Assembly (NCBI GenBank): GCA_031269415.1
Contig: JAISZF010000059.1
Span: 1 to 5,162, forward strand
DNA from: Clostridiales bacterium
GTDB lineage: Bacteria; Bacillota; Clostridia; Lachnospirales; WQUN01
DNA: 5,162 nt
Direction of reading: 5' to 3'
Shown here in pieces: positions 1 through 4,653 of this stretch; positions within the stretch are counted from its first letter, which is position 1; each line of letters starts with the position of its first letter. The notes beneath the pieces were generated by a model. It saw only the letters and a list, made by a program, of their open reading frames with translations. It was not told the DNA's origin and did no database searches. The position numbers and the translations under genes are program-made.

Positions 1-143
1 CGGAGATTGTGAGCGCGGTCTGCTTCTATGGTAAGGAGATTAACGCCGCCGCGCAGAGAGGCAATGTCTTCGGGCTGCAGTTTCATCCCGAAAAAAGCGG
101 GGCGGCGGGGCTTAAAATACTTGAAAATTTTGCCAAACTATAG
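1..143 (+). CDS. hisH: HisH, glutamine amidotransferase subunit of imidazole glycerol phosphate synthase (3' end only)
   Basis: Only the last 46 codons are in the window (frame starts at base 3, stop TAG at 141-143). HisH is the class I glutaminase that feeds ammonia to HisF for imidazole glycerol phosphate and AICAR formation in the cytoplasm. The visible part contains GLQFHPEKSG, the conserved C-terminal amidotransferase block. Its His and Glu (in HPE) are two members of the Cys-His-Glu triad; the nucleophilic Cys lies upstream, outside the window. The end, GLKILENF, is typical of HisH. Other class I glutaminases such as PabA and TrpG share the HPE motif, but the immediate neighbours hisA and hisF and the KSG context settle the assignment. 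The gap to hisA is 24 bases, consistent with one operon. Confidence 0.93.
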   Translation, partial: EIVSAVCFYGKEINAAAQRGNVFGLQFHPEKSGAAGLKILENFAKL

Positions 144-167
144 AGTGAAAGAAAGTGGGCTAACCTA

Positions 168-884
168 ATGCGGATCTATCCGGCTATTGACATAAAGGAC
201 GGCAAGTGCGTACGCCTGAAACAGGGCGCGTTTGACGAGGTAACAGTATACAATGACGACCCCGCGGCTCAGGCCGCCATTTGGCGAGATCATGGGGCGG
301 AGTATATCCATGTTGTGGATCTGGACGGCGCGCGGCGGGGCAGGGGATATAACGATGGAGCCATAGCGCGGATAATCGCCGCCGCCGGGGTTCCGGTTCA
401 AGTAGGCGGGGGTATACGCTCAATGGAGGACATAGAACTCAAATTCTCTCTGGGGGCCGAGCGGGTTATTCTAGGCACCGCCGCCGTTACGGACACAGGC
501 TTGCTCGCGGAAGCGGTCAGGTGTTTCGGCCCCGATCGCGTAGCGGCGGGCATAGACGCCAAAGACGGATTCGCCGCCGTTTCCGGCTGGGAAGATACCA
601 CGCGAACAACCGCGCTGGAGATATGCCTGAACATAAAAAGCTTGGGCGTGAATACAGTAATCTATACGGACATTTCAAAAGACGGCATGATGCTCGGCCC
701 GAACGTCGATGCCACGGCGCGCCTGCTGAAGGAAACAGGCATGGATATAATCGCCTCCGGCGGCGTGTCCTGTATGGACGACCTGCGGCGGCTTTCGGAG
801 ATCGGGGTTTCGGGGGTTATTGTAGGGAAGGCGCTGTTTACCGGGGCTGTAAATCTTTCGGAAGCCGTGAGGCTGTTCGGTTGA
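168..884 (+). CDS. hisA: HisA, ProFAR isomerase (phosphoribosylformimino-5-aminoimidazole carboxamide ribotide isomerase)
   Basis: A full-length 238-residue (beta/alpha)8-barrel enzyme that converts ProFAR to PRFAR by an Amadori rearrangement, the step before HisHF in histidine synthesis. The N-terminus MRIYPAIDIKDGKCVRL is diagnostic and places the catalytic Asp at residue 8. The second catalytic Asp is D130 in AAGIDAKDG. Phosphate-binding turns are visible at VGGGIRS (79-85) and IIASGGVS (194-201), with TDISKDG at 168-174 giving the Asp-rich loop typical of HisA rather than HisF. Length is normal (about 240). The ATG at 168 is preceded only by a weak Shine-Dalgarno sequence (AAAGTGGG about 153-160), so translation may be partly coupled to hisH. 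A dual HisA/PriA enzyme (as in Actinobacteria) cannot be excluded by eye, but nothing suggests it. Confidence 0.97.
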   Translation: MRIYPAIDIKDGKCVRLKQGAFDEVTVYNDDPAAQAAIWRDHGAEYIHVVDLDGARRGRGYNDGAIARIIAAAGVPVQVGGGIRSMEDIELKFSLGAERVILGTAAVTDTGLLAEAVRCFGPDRVAAGIDAKDGFAAVSGWEDTTRTTALEICLNIKSLGVNTVIYTDISKDGMMLGPNVDATARLLKETGMDIIASGGVSCMDDLRRLSEIGVSGVIVGKALFTGAVNLSEAVRLFG

Positions 885-909
885 TTGGAGAGCTGTTTTG
901 CGGTATACT
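881..909 (+). promoter_or_regulatory. Possible internal sigma-A promoter downstream of hisA
   Basis: TTGATT (881-886, 4 of 6 to TTGACA) lies exactly 17 bases before TATACT (904-909, 5 of 6 to TATAAT). The -35 box overlaps the hisA stop codon. A start near 916 would leave a leader of about 23 bases before the coiled-coil gene. An alternative TATAAT at 910-915 has no good -35 box. The case rests on box matches and spacing only. Confidence 0.4.
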
Positions 910-938
910 TATAATCAAATATAGCGGGGAGGGTATTT

Positions 939-1397
939 ATGAACAATGAAGAACGTATACTAAGCATTCTCGAAGACCTGGTTGTCAGTATCAAGAATTT
1001 GGAGGCAGGACAGGCTAAACTTGAGGCGGGACAGATTAATCTTGAATCCAGGATATCCAGCCTAGAGGTTGGCCAGGCTGCCCTATTAGGCGCTTACACT
1101 CGTCTTGAAACCAGCATACAAACTGATATCGCGGAGTTGAAAGCCGGGCAGGCCGAAATTAATACCCGCCTTGATAATCTTGAAGCGGGGCAGAGCCGTA
1201 TTGAGGACGAGATAAAGAAATTACATGAGGCTGACGATATGATCCTCAATTTTGCTATAAAGGCACATGAGAGCGCCGAGAAGAATCATAGAGAGACGCT
1301 GACGTCAATTAAAAATATTGAAAAATTATGTAAGATAAACACACTTGATGTGGCTCAGGTTCGAGCTGAAATTTTCGCGCAGCAAGCCGTTTCATAA
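939..1397 (+). CDS. Heptad-repeat coiled-coil protein with LEAGQ motifs, inserted between hisA and hisF
   Basis: A 152-residue protein of unknown function, not a histidine enzyme. Residues 21-62 form six in-phase seven-residue units, most beginning with Leu-Glu: LEAGQAK, LEAGQIN, LESRISS, LEVGQAA, LLGAYTR, LETSIQT. After a four-residue stutter (63-66) the pattern resumes: LKAGQAE, INTRLDN, LEAGQSR, IEDEIKK (67-94). This implies a long, probably oligomeric, coiled coil. The C-terminal part (about 100-152) is also helical, with HESAEKNH and one Cys (131). There is no signal peptide or membrane segment, so it is probably cytoplasmic. The start is firm: GGGGAGGG at 926-933, five bases before ATG. 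Similar Leu/Gln-rich heptad proteins of unknown role occur in Clostridia. The stop at 1395-1397 lies 19 bases before the hisF start. Base composition looks more AT-rich than the his genes, suggesting later acquisition. Confidence 0.85.
   Translation: MNNEERILSILEDLVVSIKNLEAGQAKLEAGQINLESRISSLEVGQAALLGAYTRLETSIQTDIAELKAGQAEINTRLDNLEAGQSRIEDEIKKLHEADDMILNFAIKAHESAEKNHRETLTSIKNIEKLCKINTLDVAQVRAEIFAQQAVS
999..1124 (+). repeat. Degenerate tandem 21-bp repeat encoding LEAGQ heptads
   Basis: Six consecutive 21-base units (starting at 999, 1020, 1041, 1062, 1083 and 1104) each encode one heptad of the coiled coil. Units 1 and 2 are the most alike, sharing the pattern TTGAGGC(A/G)GGACAG apart from small changes at their starts. 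Units 3, 5 and 6 have diverged strongly. Related units recur near 1137-1157 and 1179-1199 after a 12-base phase break. The similarity suggests growth by unit duplication followed by drift. Confidence 0.65.
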
Positions 1398-1420
1398 CGG
1401 CAAGGGAGGGCCTGGCTTGC
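1382..1420 (+). promoter_or_regulatory. Two mutually exclusive RNA stems around the hisF ribosome binding site and start
   Basis: Stem A is a perfect 6-bp hairpin, GCCGTT (1386-1391) with AACGGC (1396-1401), around a TCAT tetraloop; it contains the stop codon of the coiled-coil gene. Stem B is a perfect 7-bp pairing of GCAAGCC (1382-1388) with GGCTTGC (1414-1420); it loops out the Shine-Dalgarno sequence and buries the TTG start of hisF (1417-1419) in its 3' arm. The stems share 1386-1388, so they cannot both form. A ribosome finishing the upstream gene would melt both. The pairing is seen in the sequence; a regulatory role is inferred. Confidence 0.4.
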
Positions 1421-2178
1421 ACACCAAACGCATAATCCCATGCCTGGACGTAAATAACGGCAGGGTCGTAAAGGGCGTAAACTTTGTAAATCTGCGGGAC
1501 GCAGGGGACCCCGTGGAGATCGCGTCTTTTTATAATCAAGAAACGGCGGATGAACTGGTATTTCTTGATATAACGGCCTCGTCGGACGCTCGCGGCATTA
1601 TGGCCGACGTGGTCGCGCGCGTCGCCGAAACTGTGTTTATCCCCTTTACCGTGGGCGGCGGCATACGCGGCCTGGATGATTTCAGGCGCATATTGAAAGC
1701 CGGAGCGGACAAGATCTCAGTGAACTCAGCGGCGCTGACCGATCCGGATCTGATTAACAGGGCGGCCGACCGGTTCGGCAGCTCTACCGTGGTGGTCGCC
1801 ATAGACGCCAAACGGCGCGGGGACGGTTCCGGGTATGACGTATACATGAACGGCGGCAGGGTAAACACCGGAAAAGACGCCATGAAATGGGCGGAGGAAG
1901 CCGAAAGGCGCGGCGCGGGCGAGATATTGCTGACCAGCATGAATACGGACGGCGTCAAAACCGGTTACGACATACCCATTACCGCCCAAATCGCCGACGC
2001 GGTCGGCATTCCGATCATAGCGTCGGGCGGCGCGGGCGCGTTCGAGCATTTCTACGACGCGCTCACGGCGGGCAAGGCGGACGCCGCGCTGGCCGCGTCG
2101 CTCTTCCACTACCGTGAAATGTCCATAACGGATGTAAAACGCTATCTGTGCGGTAAAAACGTGCCGGTGCGGCTGTGA
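1417..2178 (+). CDS. hisF: HisF, cyclase subunit of imidazole glycerol phosphate synthase
   Basis: The cyclase half of the HisH-HisF complex takes PRFAR plus ammonia delivered by HisH and yields imidazole glycerol phosphate and AICAR, linking histidine and purine synthesis. I place the start at TTG 1417: AAGGGAGGG (1402-1410) lies six bases upstream, and the protein then begins (M)HTKRIIPCLDVNNGRVVKG, the standard HisF N-terminus, at the usual 253 residues. An upstream in-frame ATG at 1345 would add 24 residues that lie inside the coiled-coil gene and match no HisF. With the TTG start the catalytic aspartates fall at the canonical D11 (PCLD) and D130 (VVAID). Phosphate-binding loops are VGGGIRG (79-85) and IIASGGAGA (200-208). 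TSMNTDG (173-179) separates it from HisA. The stop overlaps the Shine-Dalgarno sequence of hisIE. Confidence 0.97.
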   Translation: MHTKRIIPCLDVNNGRVVKGVNFVNLRDAGDPVEIASFYNQETADELVFLDITASSDARGIMADVVARVAETVFIPFTVGGGIRGLDDFRRILKAGADKISVNSAALTDPDLINRAADRFGSSTVVVAIDAKRRGDGSGYDVYMNGGRVNTGKDAMKWAEEAERRGAGEILLTSMNTDGVKTGYDIPITAQIADAVGIPIIASGGAGAFEHFYDALTAGKADAALAASLFHYREMSITDVKRYLCGKNVPVRL

Positions 2179-2187
2179 GGTGACTGT

Positions 2188-2805
2188 ATGGAATGGATAA
2201 GCGAGATAAAGTTTGACAAAAATGGTCTGGTTCCAGTTATAGCGCAGGATTACGATACCGGAGAGGTTCTGATGCTGGCGTATATGAATCTCGAAGCCCT
2301 GGGCAAAACGCTTAAGACAGCGAAGATGCACTATTTCAGCCGCTCGCGTCAAAAGCTCTGGATGAAGGGTGAAACCTCCGGGCATGTTCAGACACTGGTA
2401 TCGCTGTATTATGACTGCGACGTCGATTCGCTGCTGGCGGTGGTAAAGCAGGAGGGCGAGGCTTGCCACACCGGAAACAAGACGTGCTTTTACCGCGTAG
2501 GCTACGGCGGGGAAACATATTCATGGGATCACCTTAAGGCATTGTACAGCACGGCGCTGGAGCGGAAAGAGAACCCCAGGGAAGGCTCATACACCAACTA
2601 TCTCTTCGAGAAGGGTATAGATAAAATACTGAAGAAGGTCGGCGAGGAAAGCGCCGAGGTAATTATAGCCGCGAAGAACAACAGCAAGGACGAGATCATT
2701 TATGAGACCGCGGACTTGCTTTACCATTTGAGCGTAATGCTGGCGGACAGCGGCGTACGATGGGAGGATGTCTATACGGAATTGGCACACAGAAGGAAAC
2801 CTTAA
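2188..2805 (+). CDS. hisIE: HisIE, bifunctional phosphoribosyl-AMP cyclohydrolase / phosphoribosyl-ATP pyrophosphatase
   Basis: A 205-residue fusion that performs steps 2 and 3 of histidine synthesis: PR-ATP to PR-AMP plus pyrophosphate (C-terminal HisE domain), then ring opening to ProFAR (N-terminal HisI domain). The HisI part (about 1-112) shows MHYFSRSRQKLWMKGETSGH (47-66), the metal-binding DCDVD (76-80) and the zinc ligands C77, C93 and C100 (CHTGNKTC). The HisE part (about 132-205) is an all-alpha MazG-like fold: GSYTNYLFEKGIDKILKKVG (133-152), the acidic EESAE (153-157) and ETADLLYHL (173-181), supplying the metal-binding Glu and Asp residues. Length is typical for the fusion. GAGGTGA (2177-2183), overlapping the hisF stop, lies four bases before ATG, indicating tight coupling. 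It is the last his gene; a terminator-like hairpin follows. Confidence 0.97.
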   Translation: MEWISEIKFDKNGLVPVIAQDYDTGEVLMLAYMNLEALGKTLKTAKMHYFSRSRQKLWMKGETSGHVQTLVSLYYDCDVDSLLAVVKQEGEACHTGNKTCFYRVGYGGETYSWDHLKALYSTALERKENPREGSYTNYLFEKGIDKILKKVGEESAEVIIAAKNNSKDEIIYETADLLYHLSVMLADSGVRWEDVYTELAHRRKP

Positions 2806-2836
2806 TCGATCTTAACGGACATGCAACAAATTTCCG

Positions 2837-2920
2837 CCCCCTCATAAAATGTACTATAGACGAATCGAGCGTGGGGTTTCGCGTTCGAATCGCGCTATAC
2901 ATGATTTGAGGGGGTTTTTT
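2837..2920 (+). terminator. Long imperfect hairpin plus T6, probable his operon terminator that also hides the next ribosome binding site
   Basis: CCCCCTCA (2837-2844) pairs perfectly with TGAGGGGG (2907-2914). Inside, ATGTA (2849-2853) pairs with TACAT (2898-2902), TAG (2857-2859) with CTA (2895-2897), and 2861-2871 with 2882-2892 (one A-A mismatch, one G-U), closing on a 10-base loop (2872-2881). That is about 27 pairs in a 78-base stem-loop, directly followed by TTTTTT (2915-2920), the form of an intrinsic terminator. The GAGGGGG of the 3' arm is the only Shine-Dalgarno sequence for the ATG at 2921, so the folded RNA would block its translation. The 115-base gap 2806-2920 shows no other convincing element. 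Confidence 0.65.
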
Positions 2921-3085
2921 ATGGCTGCTCTTGGCGCAGGATGTACGCCCGCTCAAGGCGGTGGCAGCGAGCTGTCTCTGCTGCTCTTGCTGATGATTTT
3001 GAGCCCGGGCATGTTTGGAGGCGATAATTCTCTGCTGCTTCTTATACTGATTATCGCCATGTCATCGGGAGGCAGGCTATTCTGA
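2921..3085 (+). CDS. Small Gly/Leu-rich hydrophobic protein with internal duplication
   Basis: A 54-residue protein I cannot assign to a named family. The frame is open further upstream to 2849, but I choose ATG 2921 because GAGGGGG (2908-2914) lies six bases before it and the upstream codons fall inside the hairpin. The body is two similar units: GGSELSLLLLLMILSPG (14-30) and GGDNSLLLLILIIAMSSG (33-50). Each is a Gly pair, a polar acidic turn, a run of Leu/Ile about 8-10 residues long, and Ser-x-Gly. The hydrophobic runs are short for single transmembrane helices but could form a hairpin in a membrane. One Cys (residue 8) lies near the N-terminus. Tiny Gly-rich hydrophobic proteins of this style are common in spore-forming Firmicutes, for example the YjcZ group, and some are spore components; that link is only an analogy. 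No promoter was found, so it may depend on read-through or on a promoter hidden in 2806-2900. Confidence 0.7.
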   Translation: MAALGAGCTPAQGGGSELSLLLLLMILSPGMFGGDNSLLLLILIIAMSSGGRLF

Positions 3086-3147
3086 GATAGGGGAGGGATA
3101 TTAAAAAAAATTAATGCGCCGCAAACCGTTTGTTCATTTTTTACGTT

Positions 3148-3153
3148 TATAAT
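3148..3153 (+). promoter_or_regulatory. Consensus -10 box upstream of the 184-aa gene
   Basis: A perfect TATAAT stands at 3148-3153 in an AT-rich stretch. No good -35 box lies at 16-18 bases (the sequence there is close to ACCGTT), and TTGTTC at 3130-3135 is only 12 bases away. If used, transcription would start near 3160 and give a leader of about 114 bases before ATG 3274. The rest of the 188-base gap (3086-3273) shows no convincing terminator or RNA gene. It does hold two Shine-Dalgarno-like stretches (GAAGGGAG near 3158-3164 and GGGAGGGG near 3211-3217) ahead of very short reading frames. Confidence 0.35.
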
Positions 3154-3273
3154 AGAGAAGGGAGTGAGAAACCAAGTTAAACTGTACACTAAGGCGGTTA
3201 AGTAAAGGATGGGAGGGGTGAATAGCATTTCCCGCAAGCCGCTACGGATTATAGGAAACGAGGGATAAACTAA

Positions 3274-3828
3274 ATGATGATGATAATCGGCGGTTTGTTA
3301 GTCAGCGTTTTGCTTTCACCGCAAGCTAACGGACCCACTGATATACTGGCCTATGCCTACTGTGTTACATACGCTCCGCATATACGAATAGAAAAAGTGA
3401 ATAGGACCATAACAGGAATTAAGGAGAACCCTCAGCTAATGAAGATAGATGAACTGATTGGCGCTATTGACGAAAAGAACCGCAGCCTTAAAAATCTGCT
3501 TAAAGAAAAAACAAAAGTGATCGATAAGATTCAGACCCTGCTTGATTTCCGCGTATACACCAAAAAACCGTTTGACGACGCCCAATTGGATTCATTTACA
3601 CGCTTTACGGGATTTTATAACCAGGAGGCGGGCGCTCTGCAAGACACCCTGCTGAAGATTGACACCGACAAAGAGCTTATGGCCGCGAAAAAAGAATTGC
3701 TCCATAAAGAGGCAAATTACACAGCGGTAATTGATGAGTTATCATCATTTAACGATAGTTTAAGCGACGCGATACGATACCTGCGTGGAATCATAGAATT
3801 CGGCAACAGCACGTTACAGGTTTTATAG
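3274..3828 (+). CDS. Unrecognised 184-residue helical protein with hydrophobic N-terminus
   Basis: I do not recognise this protein. The first 15 residues (MMMIIGGLLVSVLLS) are hydrophobic without a basic n-region, so they may be a membrane anchor or an atypical export signal; there is no lipobox Cys. Residues about 55-90 and 118-175 are rich in Lys, Glu, Asp and Leu with helical periodicity, for example IDEKNRSLKNLLKEKTKVID (65-84) and DKELMAAKKELLHKEANYTA (132-151), giving probable coiled-coil or helical-bundle segments. Between them is an aromatic-rich turn, DSFTRFTGFYNQ (106-117). One Cys is present (30). GAGGG at 3260-3264 lies nine bases before the first of three adjacent in-frame ATGs, any of which could be the start. 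The codon pattern and the tightly placed terminator support a real gene. The gene stands alone between its own candidate -10 box and a strong terminator, so it is probably monocistronic. Confidence 0.72.
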   Translation: MMMIIGGLLVSVLLSPQANGPTDILAYAYCVTYAPHIRIEKVNRTITGIKENPQLMKIDELIGAIDEKNRSLKNLLKEKTKVIDKIQTLLDFRVYTKKPFDDAQLDSFTRFTGFYNQEAGALQDTLLKIDTDKELMAAKKELLHKEANYTAVIDELSSFNDSLSDAIRYLRGIIEFGNSTLQVL

Positions 3829-3850
3829 GGGCGGTTTTACCGCCCCTTTT
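3827..3850 (+). terminator. Strong rho-independent terminator of the 184-aa gene
   Basis: GGGGCGGT (3828-3835) and ACCGCCCC (3839-3846) form a perfect 8-bp GC-rich stem, extended by A3827-T3847, around a TTT loop and followed by TTTT (3847-3850). The stop codon TAG (3826-3828) overlaps the stem, so termination is very close to the end of the gene. Confidence 0.9.
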
Positions 3851-3853
3851 CAT

Positions 3854-3892
3854 GTGCCGCGACGCGAGGGTTTCGCGCGCGGTACGCTTTTT
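3854..3892 (+). terminator. Second GC-rich hairpin with T5, possible back-up terminator
   Basis: GTGCCGCG (3854-3861) pairs with CGCGGTAC (3878-3885) (one G-U), and CGCGA (3863-3867) pairs with TCGCG (3873-3877), leaving A3862 bulged and a 5-base loop GGGTT. TTTTT (3888-3892) follows after a GC dinucleotide. Thirteen pairs with a T-tract fit a tandem terminator, but it could also be a leader structure of the following transcript. Confidence 0.55.
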
Positions 3893-3958
3893 AGTCATAA
3901 ATTCCCCCCAAGCCCAGTAAAATGAATTAGACGCAATGCGTATCGAGGAGGGGAAATA

Positions 3959-4348
3959 ATGAAAACCGAGGTTAAAACGGAAAGCTCCAGGCTGCATTCG
4001 CTGGTTTCGGGCGTATTGGTTGGTTATGCCATTACCTGCATAATCTTTCTGGGATATTCCATGCTCATTACGTACACATCGCTGACTGAGGATAAAATGC
4101 CGCTGGTCGTCGCCGGCGCCACGCTCATTTCCGTTATAGTAGCCGGCTTTGACGCGGCTCGCGGAGCGGAAAACAAAGGGTGGTTCTGGGGAATAATCGC
4201 GGGTCTTATATACGCGCTGATCCTGCTGATCATCATGACACTTGTGCTGAAGGGCTTTTCTGTGGACTCCCGCACCGTGACCGTACTTGTGCTGTCGCTT
4301 GCCGGCGGAGGCCTGGGCGGCGTAATCGGCATAAATTTCAGAAACTGA
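3959..4348 (+). CDS. TIGR04086-type small integral membrane protein
   Basis: A 129-residue protein with four predicted membrane segments: about 14-38, 48-65, 75-97 and 106-125. A short charged N-terminus (MKTEVKTESSR) precedes them. Features matching my recollection of the TIGR04086 family are the charged loop after helix 2 (AGFDAARGAENKGWFWG, 62-78), GLIYALILL (82-90) opening helix 3, and the Gly-rich last helix GGGLGGVIG (116-124). The helix pattern looks roughly like a duplicated two-helix unit. Function is unknown. In Clostridia members are, as I recall, often encoded just upstream of the SCIFF peptide gene near yajC and secDF; here scfA follows 57 bases downstream, which supports the call. 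GGAGG at 3947-3951, seven bases before ATG, fixes the start. A TAAAAT at 3918-3923 could be the -10 box but has no clear -35 partner. Confidence 0.85.
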   Translation: MKTEVKTESSRLHSLVSGVLVGYAITCIIFLGYSMLITYTSLTEDKMPLVVAGATLISVIVAGFDAARGAENKGWFWGIIAGLIYALILLIIMTLVLKGFSVDSRTVTVLVLSLAGGGLGGVIGINFRN

Positions 4349-4377
4349 TTGGCAAACAAGGGATATTGTGCTATAAT
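4349..4377 (+). promoter_or_regulatory. Near-consensus extended -10 sigma-A promoter for scfA
   Basis: TTGGCA (4349-4354, 5 of 6) is spaced exactly 17 bases from TATAAT (4372-4377, 6 of 6), and TGC directly before it (4369-4371) gives an extended -10. Transcription should start near 4384, leaving about 22 bases before the scfA ATG. It is the best promoter in the window and implies strong, constitutive-type transcription of scfA, separate from the upstream membrane protein gene. Confidence 0.85.
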
Positions 4378-4405
4378 CTCCGAAGAAAACTTATAGGGGG
4401 TTAAC

Positions 4406-4579
4406 ATGAAACACATACATACCATTAAGCCCGCGCTGTTCACCAAAACATTGGCAAAAGCGGGCTGCGGCGAATGCCAGACATCCTGCCAGTCCGCTTG
4501 CAAGACCTCATGTACAGTGGGAAACCAAATATGTGAGAACTTGAGAATAAATAAACCTCCCGTCAACACTAAGATGTAG
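4406..4579 (+). CDS. scfA: SCIFF ranthipeptide precursor (six cysteines in forty-five residues)
   Basis: A 57-residue RiPP precursor. Six cysteines (21, 24, 28, 32, 36, 43) sit in the family pattern: CGECQTSC then QSACKTSCTVGNQIC. The leader MKHIHTIKPALFTKTLAKAG matches the usual MKHIKT start recognised by the maturase. In the characterised SCIFF system the radical SAM enzyme makes a thioether from a cysteine sulfur to a threonine side chain; the bond reported for the Clostridium thermocellum peptide (Cys32 to Thr37) has exact counterparts here, C32 and T37. Function of the mature peptide is unsettled. The family is normally about 46 residues and ends just after the last Cys-Glu-Asn; here 12 more residues (LRINKPPVNTKM, 46-57) follow, which is unusual. 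TAGGGGG (4394-4400) lies five bases before ATG. The maturase gene scfB follows. Confidence 0.97.
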   Translation: MKHIHTIKPALFTKTLAKAGCGECQTSCQSACKTSCTVGNQICENLRINKPPVNTKM

Positions 4580-4598
4580 GTTTTTTCGACATTTGCGC

Positions 4599-4640
4599 AA
4601 TCCGCTTTTCCGCCGCAATGGGGGAAAAGTGGATTTTTTT
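4599..4640 (+). terminator. Terminator/attenuator between scfA and scfB
   Basis: ATCCGCTTTTCC (4600-4611) pairs with GGAAAAGTGGAT (4623-4634) over 12 positions with a single G-U, around an 11-base loop (4612-4622); A4599-T4635 may add a pair. Seven T's (4634-4640) follow, directly abutting the scfB Shine-Dalgarno sequence at 4641. This has the shape of an intrinsic terminator. Because scfB shows no promoter of its own, partial termination here is the likely way to lower maturase expression relative to precursor. Confidence 0.7.
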
Positions 4641-4653
4641 GGAGGGTTGGAAA

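Noticed and set aside
521..949. A 142-codon + strand frame overlapping hisA
   Set aside because: It is out of frame within hisA, is Arg-rich as expected of a shifted frame, and overlaps the start of the coiled-coil gene.
1345..1416. Upstream ATG as the hisF start
   Set aside because: It would add 24 residues that match no HisF and lie within the coiled-coil gene; TTG 1417 has a good ribosome binding site and puts the catalytic Asp residues at the canonical 11 and 130.
1726..2469. A 247-codon open frame on the minus strand
   Set aside because: It is the antisense shadow of hisF and hisIE, whose catalytic motifs are all intact on the + strand; GC-rich codon bias produces such frames.
2879..2895. 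tRNA-like T arm (GTTCGAATC with flanking complementary CGCG)
   Set aside because: The T-loop consensus matches, but no acceptor, D or anticodon arms can be placed around it; the bases are better explained as part of the long hairpin.
2849..2920. Upstream ATG as the start of the small Gly/Leu protein
   Set aside because: The added codons come from the hairpin, give an Arg-rich stretch unlike the rest, and have no Shine-Dalgarno sequence, whereas ATG 2921 has one.
3931..3941. Short palindrome ACGC-AAT-GCGT upstream of the membrane protein gene
   Set aside because: Four-base arms are expected by chance at this length, and it is not placed relative to a convincing promoter, so an operator cannot be claimed.
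4553..4583. AAACCT/AGGTTT inverted repeat at the end of scfA followed by T's
   Set aside because: Only six mostly weak pairs with a 19-base loop; the 12-bp hairpin just downstream is a much better terminator candidate.
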